A stretch of 32,856 bases of DNA from Thermobifida fusca NBRC 14071 = JCM 3263 (GCF_001592045.1 NZ_BCWB01000055.1:1-32856), one strand, 5' to 3'; positions 16,647-23,420 are shown, counted from the stretch's first letter. Program-made: numbers and translations. Notes: generated from the sequence alone by a model not told the origin.

Positions 16647-17059
16647 ATGAGCCTGCACGCTGCCCACCCCCTCCATCCGACACAGTCGGCCCGCGCCCGC
16701 TGGTTCCCCGGCCGCCCCGGGTCCATCAGCCAAGTCCGTCGCTTCATCGCCGAGGAACTCCCCAGCCACCCCGCCAAGACGACGCAATTCTGCTCACCAG
16801 CGAACTGGCCACCAACGCCATCGAACACACCCGCTCCGGCCAACACGGCGACGGCTTTTTCGTCACCGTCGAACACACCTGTACCGAAATAGTCCGCATC
16901 ACCGTCCACGACAGCGGAAACCGCCAACAAACCCCTCACGTAACCAAACCCGAAACCGACGACGAACACGGCCGAGGGCTCTTCATCGTTGACGCTCTCG
17001 CCGACCGCTGGGGAAGTCGCAAAGGATGGCACGGCCAAGAAACCTGGTTCGAGATCTGA
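16647..17059 (+). pseudogene. frameshifted HATPase_c (anti-sigma/SpoIIAB-like) protein
   Basis: The first part (ATG 16647) reads MSLHAAHPL...ARWFPGRPGSISQVRRFIAEEL, the usual N-terminus of the small actinomycete ATP-binding proteins. The rest of the domain continues in the next frame as DDAILLTSELATNAIEHTRSG (N box), VHDSGN (G1), and EHGRGLFIVDALADRWG (G2), ending WFEI at 17059. The frames meet near 16772-16777; one missing base (for example a C in CGCCCAAG) would explain it. With it restored the protein would have about 137 residues, normal for the family. GAGAGG lies 11 nt before the ATG. Relatives bind ATP and act as anti-sigma kinases. It is divergent from the ABM/XRE pair. This may be a true pseudogene, a sequencing error, or, less likely, recoding. 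Confidence 0.8.
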
Positions 17060-17386
17060 CGGTCGAATGAACAGTGGAAATTAACTCATTTTTCTGTCGA
17101 AATATGACTGTTTCTGTTTGTGGGTACAGTTTGGTTTGGAAGCTTGAATTATACGGTGGAGGAAATGGTGTTTGAGAAAGTCTTGGTTGGGGGCTTTAAA
17201 ATTTGTCGTTACAGTTTTAGAGGGAGTGATGGGGTGGGAATTGACTGTGGTTCGACTGCTAGAGTTTTCCACATCATGTGGAAAACTTTCTCTTCTTTGG
17301 TTTTAAATAGTTTGAGGATAGTTGTGTCTTTGTTGTTCGATTGCTGATATCCTTGGGTTAAGGAGTTATTGGCAAGAGAGGTGGCA
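17060..17386. other. AT-rich intergenic segment
   Basis: About 330 nt of clearly lower GC than the chromosome around it, with no convincing gene. It contains a perfect 23-bp palindrome at 17264-17286 and the ribosome binding sites of the DUF488 gene. The composition marks the left edge of an AT-richer island. Confidence 0.6.
17264..17286. repeat. perfect 11-bp inverted repeat with 1-nt centre
   Basis: GTTTTCCACAT (17264-17274), one C, then ATGTGGAAAAC (17276-17286), followed by TTTCTCTTCTTTGG. The dyad is too tight for an unstrained RNA loop at full length. It is either a protein-binding operator about 100 nt before the DUF488 start or, with a 3-5 nt loop, a rightward terminator-like hairpin. 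Confidence 0.7.
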
Positions 17387-17848
17387 ATGTCGGATACTCC
17401 TCTGTTTGATGCTTGTGGTGTTGTTGGAGTGGGCTATGAAGGGCTCGATGTCTTTCAATTTATAGAAAAACTGAAAAAAGACCAAGTGTCTCTTCTTGTT
17501 GATATTAGAAAGACTCCGATATCACGAAAGCCTGGACTTAGCAAAACGAGGTTAAGTGAGAATCTCAAGGCTGTCGGAATCGAGTACAAGCACGCTTCCT
17601 GTCTCGGGAATCCGAAGTGGAATCGACCAGGATTCTCTGGAGATCCGCGCGAGCTAGAGGAAGCACGATCCACATATTCAAAGCTTATGCAAAACAATGA
17701 AGCAAAGCAGTGGATCGAGTGGATTGCAGAGCAGGCCATGACAAGAACAGTTGCTCTGATGTGCTTCGAGGCCTGTGAAGAGCGCTGCCACCGCTATGTA
17801 ACGATCCGGGAAGTCCGTGATCGTATCGGAAAGCTCGCTACTGCCTGA
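17387..17848 (+). CDS. DUF488 family protein
   Basis: A 153-residue protein of the DUF488 family. Characteristic features are the N-terminal GVGYEGLDVFQFIEKLK, the segment LLVDIRKTPISRKPGLSK, the region YKHASCLGNP, and the C-terminal ALMCFEACEERCHRYVTI with the family's C...CHR signature. DUF488 has no settled function. The ATG at 17387 follows AGAGGTGG; an upstream TTG at 17369, itself behind AGGAG, would add six residues and is the main alternative. It lies in an AT-richer island and converges on a Cys/His protein gene whose stop is only 34 nt away. I recall these two families occurring as neighbours, which would suggest a shared function, but that needs checking. Confidence 0.85.
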   Translation: MSDTPLFDACGVVGVGYEGLDVFQFIEKLKKDQVSLLVDIRKTPISRKPGLSKTRLSENLKAVGIEYKHASCLGNPKWNRPGFSGDPRELEEARSTYSKLMQNNEAKQWIEWIAEQAMTRTVALMCFEACEERCHRYVTIREVRDRIGKLATA

Positions 17849-17882
17849 TGAAGTGATAGTAATCGGCAAATAAGAATCTATT

Positions 17883-18734
17883 TTAACGATCGGGGTAGTA
17901 AATGCCGAGAACAGAAAAAGTGTGTCGTCGCTTCGCTTGGTTTCCGACGAAGAAGACGGTGTCCTTGGTAGGTGCACACATCTCTTCGAAAAACTTCTCC
18001 TTGATAATCGATGTGAGTTCTTGGTCGGAGGCCGGTCGGAAGCGGCGCTGCAAAGCGACAAGTTCCCAGTCGAGGATTCTTTGACGATGGCCTCGACACT
18101 CTGGCTGCCAGCAGGTGTAGCGGTACCACGCTGCGAACCGTGGTGCCTCGAGAGCGGTTCGTGGCGCAGAGGAGTCGAGGGCAAGCTGGTTGACATACTT
18201 GTCAATTTTCCGCTGCTCCTCAGGGGTCCACGGAGGATGCGGGGCAACCTCGATACCGTAGATACGTTTCGGGCGGATAGCAGCCAAGGAACGTGCCTGG
18301 GGATCCTCTTTACACCGCCAGTAGATCCGGCACATGGACTCCTCGATGAAGCCGGAGATATAGGGGATTCTTTTCTTCCATCCCTTCAGCTTTTTTTCGA
18401 TTTTTAGGGAATCTAAGCGAGGACGCCAGCTTTCCGGACGCTGGTCGTGGAGTCTCGATGGTTTCGCGAACAGAGACACCACATCGTACTTGTTAAACTG
18501 GTCCTCGGATTCGAGTGCCCGAAAGTTGATCGGATATAACCGGACCCAACCTTGACAGTCAGGGTCGAGGCGCAAACCCGCGACGCAGACTGTCTCGCCA
18601 TAGGTTTCTGACGGTGTGGGAGCGGCTTTGACTGTAATGAGGACCCGCATCCGCTCCAGTTGATCCCCTGGAGGCTTTAACGGAGGCGATTCGAGATCGG
18701 GGCTGAAAAGGGACAGTTGTTCTTCTCGAGGCAT
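17883..18734 (-). CDS. conserved protein with clamp-binding-like motif and CxxxxCxxH site
   Basis: A 283-residue protein I cannot name. Residues 1-10 are MPREEQLSLF: QLSLF at 6-10 matches the consensus of bacterial beta-clamp binding peptides (QLxLF). Residues 29-75 hold a conserved-looking segment (RVLITVKAAPTPSETYGETV, then GWVRLYPINFR). A Cys/His cluster at Cys208, Cys213, His216 is followed by ILDWEL, which could bind zinc. The C-terminus FVGNQAKRRHTFSVLGIYYP resembles a closing beta structure. The ATG at 18734 has AAGGAGT 5 nt upstream, which settles the start; the open frame extends 31 codons further without signals. It converges with DUF488. A nucleic-acid-linked role is inferred from the clamp-like motif only. 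Confidence 0.75.
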   Translation of the reverse strand: MPREEQLSLFSPDLESPPLKPPGDQLERMRVLITVKAAPTPSETYGETVCVAGLRLDPDCQGWVRLYPINFRALESEDQFNKYDVVSLFAKPSRLHDQRPESWRPRLDSLKIEKKLKGWKKRIPYISGFIEESMCRIYWRCKEDPQARSLAAIRPKRIYGIEVAPHPPWTPEEQRKIDKYVNQLALDSSAPRTALEAPRFAAWYRYTCWQPECRGHRQRILDWELVALQRRFRPASDQELTSIIKEKFFEEMCAPTKDTVFFVGNQAKRRHTFSVLGIYYPDR

Positions 18735-19123
18735 AGGACTCCTTTGGCAGAGGACGAGAAGACCATTTCTCCACGATGTAGAAACTTTACCCATGGTAAG
18801 GGGGTGGGAAACAGATATGAAAAACAAGCCTCTTTTTTTGTAATTTTTATTATTTCTATTATGAGGATTTATGTCGTCTATCTGTTGGAAAGTTGTTGCG
18901 TCTTATCTGGACGACTGAGGAGAGTAGTACCTCTCCGTGAGGAAGCCTCATGGCCACACGCTAAGCCAGTGGTCGAGATGCTAAGCCGCAGTTCTTCGTT
19001 CCCGGTGCTTGATCGGGGCGGCACTCCAACGCCAGCGATCCCAAAGAAAAGTTTGAAACAGGGAATTAAAAAATCTTCGCTCCATGATCTACTAATTCCC
19101 AATTTTCTGAATGTTTTTGGATT
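18735..19123. other. AT-rich spacer without recognised gene
   Basis: No convincing gene. It contains the upstream region of the 18734 gene, including a short dyad TTACC-CAT-GGTAA at 18787-18799; a T-rich run near 18827-18860; and an inverted repeat GGGAATTA/TAATTCCC (19061-19068 and 19093-19100) just past the stop of the next leftward gene, which might help end that transcript. Confidence 0.45.
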
Positions 19124-20089
19124 TTAAGGTGTCTGGGGCTCTTCAGGGATGCGCCAAATAATTCGAAAGCGACTCTCTGGGGGTAGATTGATGGGGCCGA
19201 TAGTTTCAATTCTTTTAATAAGATAGTTGAATACTAGGTGATGTGCTTCTTCTGAGACTTCATGCCAAGTTTCGGGAGTTACAGTCATCACCTCTCGCAA
19301 CAAAGTGACATCTGACTCTTCCTGGAGTATTTCCGCTCGCTCCTCTTGGCTTATCGTCTCATCAGTTCTGATGGCATGTACAGATTTTTGGAGAAGGTTG
19401 GGCTCAGAGCGCAGGCGCCGCAAAATTTCTGAGCATCCGTAACGGAAAGCCTGGATGGCTGATACTTCCTCAACCTCGGGGCTCTTGTAACCATAAGGTA
19501 CTCCTTCCTCTGCTCCTGGATAGTCGCCTTTAAGTATGCGCGAAAGTGCGCGAAGAGCGAACTCTACTCCATTTTCTTCAATTATTCTTTTGACGGAATA
19601 AATCCATTCATCTTCAGAAATTATTGGCTCATGTGGGAGTGTCAATGAAGGGTGGATTTCAATAGCGTTGAAGGGATTGATGATGAGTCCAGCAACTAGT
19701 TCAGGGGTCCACTTTCCGTCCTCGCCGCCCCAGCCGCTGAGATCGAATTCTCGAGCAGACTTCCAAGCTCCTGCCTCGCCCTGACGTGTTGCACGCCATA
19801 GCGGAAGGAACCGTGCCACCTCGGACTGGGGGTCTCGAGGCGGAGTGCACTGCTCGGCCATCACGACAACGATTGAGCGAACAGTCTCCCAGCGCGGCTT
19901 CCGTTCTCCTTTGAGAGCAGTCCGGACGCCTTCATGACTGACACTGTCTGGGAGATCGTCTCGGTCCTTGATGAGCGAACTGATCTTCCGATAGCTCAGC
20001 AATCCAGTAGCTCTATGCAGTTCCTGGAGAGCCTCAACCAGCTCTTCGTGTGCCAAGGAAGCAGGGAATGAAGTAGCGTCTGCCGGCAT
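19124..20089 (-). CDS. HTH-containing protein of unknown function
   Basis: A 321-residue protein. The first 80 residues form an XRE-like DNA-binding region of the kind common in actinomycete regulators: ELHRATGLLSYRKISSLIK, then VRTALKGERKPRWETVRSIVVVM, followed by the linker PRDPQSEVARFLPLWRATR. The remaining 240 residues are acidic and helical (EEGVPYGYKSPEVEEVSAIQ, LREVMTVTPETWHEVSEEA) and I do not recognise them. The ATG at 20089 has AAGGAG 8 nt upstream. It is divergent from a zinc-ribbon/membrane gene pair across about 170 nt holding a duplicated TTGAC-type element at 20116-20162, a possible autoregulatory operator. Its composition is AT-richer than the chromosomal core. Confidence 0.7.
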   Translation of the reverse strand: MPADATSFPASLAHEELVEALQELHRATGLLSYRKISSLIKDRDDLPDSVSHEGVRTALKGERKPRWETVRSIVVVMAEQCTPPRDPQSEVARFLPLWRATRQGEAGAWKSAREFDLSGWGGEDGKWTPELVAGLIINPFNAIEIHPSLTLPHEPIISEDEWIYSVKRIIEENGVEFALRALSRILKGDYPGAEEGVPYGYKSPEVEEVSAIQAFRYGCSEILRRLRSEPNLLQKSVHAIRTDETISQEERAEILQEESDVTLLREVMTVTPETWHEVSEEAHHLVFNYLIKRIETIGPINLPPESRFRIIWRIPEEPQTP

Positions 20090-20115
20090 ATGGGCTCCTT
20101 CCAGCAGCAGGAAAT

Positions 20116-20162
20116 GTCAACTTTTGCCAACAAAGCAGTCTGATTGCGTCAATTTTAGTCAA
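20116..20162 (-). promoter_or_regulatory. duplicated 15-nt element, probable operator or promoter
   Basis: On the minus strand TTGACTAAAATTGAC (20162-20148) and TTGGCAAAAGTTGAC (20130-20116) match at 12 of 15 positions and lie 32 nt apart, about three helical turns. Each copy holds two TTG(A/G)C half-sites 10 nt apart. They lie in the divergent region of the HTH gene and the zinc-ribbon gene. Some TTGAC copies may double as -35 boxes. Confidence 0.55.
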
Positions 20163-20260
20163 CTTCCTGGCTTTTCCTATCAGATGACGACATGCAGCCA
20201 GAGATGTCCGAAGCATGGAAGGTGACGTCTAGCTTTGTTGCTTCAAGGGGTTGCTCGCGT

Positions 20261-21004
20261 ATGCACATTCCTGCTTATGCCCGTGCCACGATCCGTGCGG
20301 AGTTACCACTAGTCCCGACCCCAGGACAAGTGGCTGGCCTGGACTGTTGTTTCTGCAACGAGCCTTTTGGGAGACGCGCACCAGTCTCGCTCGGGGGGAC
20401 TGAAGGATTCGGGTTGTTTGCATGCCGCCCTTGTCTAACCCATCTGGTCGCCCGGGCACGTCAACTGCGTGATAGCGCACTTGTCCGAAAAGCTGAGCAG
20501 GCTCGGAAGGAAGCAACTGCGTGGGCTGCAGAGCGTGGACGATATCTCGCTGAGCTTGAGCGGGTGCGTCGGGCAGCGGAGGCCGTAGCCTACCTCGTTA
20601 CGGAGAAGGATCTCAGAGCTTCGCAGACCGCCTGGTTGTTCATGGAATTGGAGTCGGCTTATGCCTGGGTTGAGGACGGTGCTCCCGAACAACCGGCCTC
20701 CGTTGAGGACGAGGACGAGATTATGCAAAGAAAAAAGTTCCAACTCGCGTTGGAAATGATCTCAACGAGGTTCGCTGTGGCGAATTCTCTCGCTTATCGG
20801 ATCATCAACGACGCCATGCCTCCTGATCCGGAGCTTTGTGAGGAAATGGAATGTCCCGAAGGTTGCGACGGTAAGCATGACTTCTCAGACATCGATTGTG
20901 GACCCGATGCCATATTAGAGTCTTTGGTAGAGTTTGGAATCGATGTAGAAGAAGGTGAATACCGCACTCTTTCTCATCCAGTTGAGGACGGGGAAGCGCC
21001 GTGA
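20261..21004 (+). CDS. zinc-ribbon protein of unknown function
   Basis: A 247-residue protein. The N-terminus MHIPAYARATIRAELPLVP is followed by a four-cysteine zinc ribbon, with Cys29-x2-Cys32 (DCCFCNEPFG) and Cys55-x2-Cys58 (FACRPCLTHL). A long charged coiled-coil-like helix follows (RARQLRDSALVRKAEQARKEA). The C-terminus is acidic with a second Cys/His-rich patch (CEEMECPEGCDGKHDFSDIDC spans it; key residues are four Cys and one His). I recall similar actinomycete proteins starting at this Met, so ATG 20261 (AAGGGG 12 nt upstream) is preferred over in-frame ATGs at 20192 and 20204. It ends in a GTGA overlap with a small membrane protein. It is probably an accessory or signalling protein; no function can be assigned. 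Confidence 0.7.
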   Translation: MHIPAYARATIRAELPLVPTPGQVAGLDCCFCNEPFGRRAPVSLGGTEGFGLFACRPCLTHLVARARQLRDSALVRKAEQARKEATAWAAERGRYLAELERVRRAAEAVAYLVTEKDLRASQTAWLFMELESAYAWVEDGAPEQPASVEDEDEIMQRKKFQLALEMISTRFAVANSLAYRIINDAMPPDPELCEEMECPEGCDGKHDFSDIDCGPDAILESLVEFGIDVEEGEYRTLSHPVEDGEAP

Positions 21005-21216
21005 AGTGGGACAGCTTGACTCTCGCTATCCTTGCCTTCTCCGGCTGTGTCACTCTGACACTCTCGCAGATCAATGAGGTCCTGGCACGAATACCGCCAA
21101 TCATTCGTGCTTGGCGTCAGGTGCGGAGTGAATTGGGCAGCAGTGGAAAATATGAAGAAGATCCCGACCTGGTAGATGGTGGTCCCCGTTCAACGGGGAA
21201 CTATGTCGAACGGTAG
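21001..21216 (+). CDS. small single-pass membrane protein
   Basis: A 71-residue protein. Residues 5-24 (SLTLAILAFSGCVTLTLSQI) form one transmembrane helix, and the rest is a hydrophilic tail ending GNYVER. It starts with GTG at 21001, sharing GTGA with the stop of the zinc-ribbon gene, so translation is coupled and the two products probably work together. No family is recognised. A bidirectional terminator follows at 21283. Confidence 0.65.
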   Translation: MKWDSLTLAILAFSGCVTLTLSQINEVLARIPPIIRAWRQVRSELGSSGKYEEDPDLVDGGPRSTGNYVER

Positions 21217-21282
21217 AGAGACTTCCTGAGCTATTGCTGGTCAATCAGCTCTGCGTTGGATGTTTTGCGTAATAAAAGATCC

Positions 21283-21320
21283 TTGGGGTGGATACTTTTC
21301 CAGGAGGGTATCCACCCCAA
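21283..21320. terminator. bidirectional terminator
   Basis: TTGGGGTGGATAC (21283-21295) and GTATCCACCCCAA (21308-21320) form a perfect 13-bp stem with a 12-nt loop between two convergent genes. On the minus strand the stem is followed by GGATCTTTTATTACG, a good T-rich tail for the dehydrogenase transcript. Confidence 0.88.
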
Positions 21321-21328
21321 AACGATTG

Positions 21329-22375
21329 TCACGACCTCTGGGCGGGCACCAACACCGCGCGACCCTGGATCTTCCCGGCCTCCATCCGCTTGTACACCTC
21401 GGGGCCTTCCTCAAGCTCGTAGCGTTCCACGTGCACGTCGATCGCGCCCTGTTTGGCGAGTTCGACGAGTTCGATCAGCTCGGAGCGGGTGCCCCAGTAG
21501 CTGGTGCTCACCCTGGTGCCGTAGGGGAGCGAGTCGAACGACACCGGCAGCGACCCACCGCCGATACCGATGATGTTGATGTGGGAGTCCAAGCCTGCCA
21601 TCTGCGCGGCAAGGTCGAGGGTGACCTGTGCCCCCACGAAGTCGAACACCACGTCGGCGCCTGCGCCGTCGGTCAGCTCCCGCACCAGGCCCACGGCTTT
21701 GGAGTCGGACGGCAGCGCGTGGTGCGCTCCGCTGCGCAACGCCAGTTCCCGGCTCTCCTCGCGGATGTCCAAGGCCACCACGGTGGCTGCGGACATGAGG
21801 CGCAGCAGCTGGATGCCGACGTGCCCCAGCCCGCCTGCGCCGATGACCACCGCGACACTGCCCGGTTCCAGCTTGGACATGGAGCGTTTGATCGCGTGGT
21901 ACGGGGTGAGTCCAGCGTCCGTGAGCGGGACGGTTTTCACCGGGTCGAGGTCCCCGATCGGCACCACGTGCCGCTCCGAGTCGACGAGCAGGTATTCCGC
22001 TAGTGCTCCGGGACGGCCCAGTCCCGGGGGCATGATGCCGAGGCGCGCGGCGCGCGGACAGTAGTTCTCCCGGCCTTGCGAGCAGGCGTGGCAGGTGCCG
22101 CACCCCCACGGTCCGTAGACGACAACCGAGTCGCCGACGGAGACGGCGTTCACGTTCTCCCCCACGGCTTCGACGACGCCAGCGCCCTCGTGGCCCAGGG
22201 TGAGCGGCAACTGGTAGGGGAGGGTTTTGGCGTCCCAGTGCATGACTGTGAGGTCGGAGTGGCAGATTCCCGCGGCGGTGACGCGCAGCAGGATCTGGCC
22301 GGGGCCGGGAGTGGGCACGTCAACGTCGACGACGCGGGGCGGCTGGCCGACCTCACGGTATTGGACGGCATGCAT
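21329..22375 (-). CDS. zinc-dependent alcohol dehydrogenase
   Basis: A 348-residue medium-chain NAD(P)-dependent dehydrogenase that interconverts alcohols and aldehydes. Catalytic zinc ligands are Cys38 (GICHSD) and His62-Glu63 (GHEGAG). The structural zinc site is Cys92, Cys95, Cys98 and Cys106 (CGTCHACSQGRENYC). TDAGLTPYHA follows, then the Rossmann motif GAGGLGHVG. The length is typical. The ATG at 22375 follows GAGGAGGA. A perfect 16-bp palindrome 30 nt upstream (22405-22420) is a likely operator. It stands alone, with terminators on both sides of the locus. The substrate cannot be told from sequence; primary alcohols are most common for this subgroup. Confidence 0.92.
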   Translation of the reverse strand: MHAVQYREVGQPPRVVDVDVPTPGPGQILLRVTAAGICHSDLTVMHWDAKTLPYQLPLTLGHEGAGVVEAVGENVNAVSVGDSVVVYGPWGCGTCHACSQGRENYCPRAARLGIMPPGLGRPGALAEYLLVDSERHVVPIGDLDPVKTVPLTDAGLTPYHAIKRSMSKLEPGSVAVVIGAGGLGHVGIQLLRLMSAATVVALDIREESRELALRSGAHHALPSDSKAVGLVRELTDGAGADVVFDFVGAQVTLDLAAQMAGLDSHINIIGIGGGSLPVSFDSLPYGTRVSTSYWGTRSELIELVELAKQGAIDVHVERYELEEGPEVYKRMEAGKIQGRAVLVPAQRS

Positions 22376-22404
22376 GGTGTTCCTCCTCTGCGAGCGGTCC
22401 GCCT

Positions 22405-22420
22405 TGGGATTGCAATCCCA
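22405..22420. promoter_or_regulatory. 16-bp palindrome upstream of the alcohol dehydrogenase
   Basis: TGGGATTGCAATCCCA is a perfect palindrome 30 nt before the dehydrogenase start codon, in its promoter or leader. It fits a homodimeric repressor site; the regulator is not identified. Confidence 0.55.
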
Positions 22421-22577
22421 TTGGGGCGACTACCCGCAGGTGGGGGGAAGGAACGGGCGGAAAGTCAGCGGGAAGGTGGGAGGAAGACGGCGGTCTTCGA
22501 GACGCTCAGCCTGCCCGGTGCAGGCGTAAGGCCCACCGGAACCGGTGGGCCTTGCATGCCTCTGCTGTGGGGCCGTG

Positions 22578-22946
22578 TCACGCCTTTGCGGACTGTTCTG
22601 CGATCTTGCGCCGCACCTCGTCCATGTCCAGTTTGCGGGCGTCCGCGATCAGGGCTTCCAGGGCCTGCTCGGGAATGGCCCCTGCCTGGGAGAACACGAC
22701 GACGCCTTCGCGGATCACCATGAGGGTGGGGATGGAGGAGATGCGGAACGCTGCGGCGAGCTCCTGTTCGGTTTCGGTGTTGACCTTGCCGAAGACGATG
22801 TCGTCGTGGCGGGCAGCGACCCGTTCGTAGACGGGGGCGAACATGCGGCACGGACCGCACCAGCTCGCCCAGAAGTCGACGAGCACCATGTCCGAGCCGG
22901 TCACGGTTTCGTTGAAGTTCTCCTTGGTGAGTTCGATCGTCGCCAT
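22578..22946 (-). CDS. trxA: thioredoxin
   Basis: A 122-residue thioredoxin that reduces protein disulfides in the cytoplasm. The active site WCGPC has Cys30 and Cys33; cis-Pro73 lies in SIPTLMV. The C-terminus extends about 12 residues past the usual end (DEVRRKIAEQSAKA). The ATG at 22946 (MATIELTKENF) is preferred because AAAGGA lies 11 nt upstream; an in-frame GTG at 22955 is only 2 nt from that site. A CsoR/CstR-like inverted repeat lies 24 nt upstream, suggesting control by copper or reactive sulfur species. No thioredoxin reductase is adjacent, and the gene is probably one of several thioredoxins in the genome. Confidence 0.94.
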   Translation of the reverse strand: MATIELTKENFNETVTGSDMVLVDFWASWCGPCRMFAPVYERVAARHDDIVFGKVNTETEQELAAAFRISSIPTLMVIREGVVVFSQAGAIPEQALEALIADARKLDMDEVRRKIAEQSAKA

Positions 22947-22969
22947 GGCTGACACCGTCCTTTCCCTTG

Positions 22970-22987
22970 AATACCCCTGGGGGTATT
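22970..22987. promoter_or_regulatory. CsoR/CstR-like operator upstream of thioredoxin
   Basis: AATACCCCTGGGGGTATT is an 18-bp inverted repeat (AATACCCC/GGGGTATT with a 2-nt centre) that strongly resembles operators of the CsoR family (copper-sensing CsoR, persulfide-sensing CstR), which have the form TACCCC...GGGGTA. It lies 24 nt upstream of the thioredoxin ATG, where a repressor would block transcription. No csoR gene is in the window. Confidence 0.6.
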
Positions 22988-23060
22988 AGGGTAACCGGTA
23001 CGTGTCCTGTTTTGTTCCGACGCCCCGCGACCAATCCCTCACGGTGGGGATGGTGACGTT

Positions 23061-23066
23061 TAGTGT
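23061..23066 (+). promoter_or_regulatory. -10 element, predicted leaderless start
   Basis: TAGTGT (TANNNT) ends 6 nt before the ATG at 23073, with no Shine-Dalgarno sequence between. No clear -35 is seen. Confidence 0.35.
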
Positions 23067-23072
23067 CGAAGT

Positions 23073-23420
23073 ATGAGCATGCTGCTGATGCTGGTCTCAC
23101 TGCTCGGAGCTGTCCTGGTGATGGCGGTGGGGATAGCGCTCGTGCGCTGGGGGGCCGAGTACCGGGGAGGCCGGGCATTCGACGCGGACGGCATAGAGCC
23201 TCTGCCGGAAGGCAACGGCATCGGGGGGTATTGGCCGCTTGTTGAGGACAGCACCGGTCACGAACCCGTCCTCGCCCCGCACATTCTGTCCCGAGTGCGT
23301 GACCTGGTACGGGAAGGTCGGGAAGCGGAAGCGGTGGAGATGGTCCGGGAGGCGACCGGCATGGACGTGTACCGGGCTCGGGAAGCGGTCGCTCTCGTCC
23401 GGCGCAACACGGAAGGGTGA
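23073..23420 (+). CDS. membrane protein with ribosomal L7/L12 C-terminal-like domain
   Basis: A 115-residue protein. Residues 1-25 are one transmembrane helix (MLLMLVSLLGAVLVMAVGIAL). After a linker of about 45 residues, the C-terminal segment VRDLVREGREAEAVEMVREATGMDVYRAREAV matches the helical core of the L7/L12 C-terminal domain (compare LV..GRKIEAIKLVREATGLGLKEAKDLV), which binds translation factors on the ribosome. Such membrane-tethered L7/L12-like proteins occur in actinomycetes without known function. It converges on the GH4 gene with a bidirectional terminator between, and is divergent from the thioredoxin gene. Confidence 0.78.
   Translation: MSMLLMLVSLLGAVLVMAVGIALVRWGAEYRGGRAFDADGIEPLPEGNGIGGYWPLVEDSTGHEPVLAPHILSRVRDLVREGREAEAVEMVREATGMDVYRAREAVALVRRNTEG

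Noticed and set aside
16772-16777. Programmed -1 frameshift in the ATPase gene
   Set aside because: No X-XXY-YYZ slippery heptamer or obvious downstream pseudoknot is seen; a one-base loss is the simpler reading.
18867-19127. Possible small rightward gene (MRIYVVYLLESCC...)
   Set aside because: No ribosome binding site, no recognisable domain, and its end overlaps the end of the opposite gene; treated as chance.
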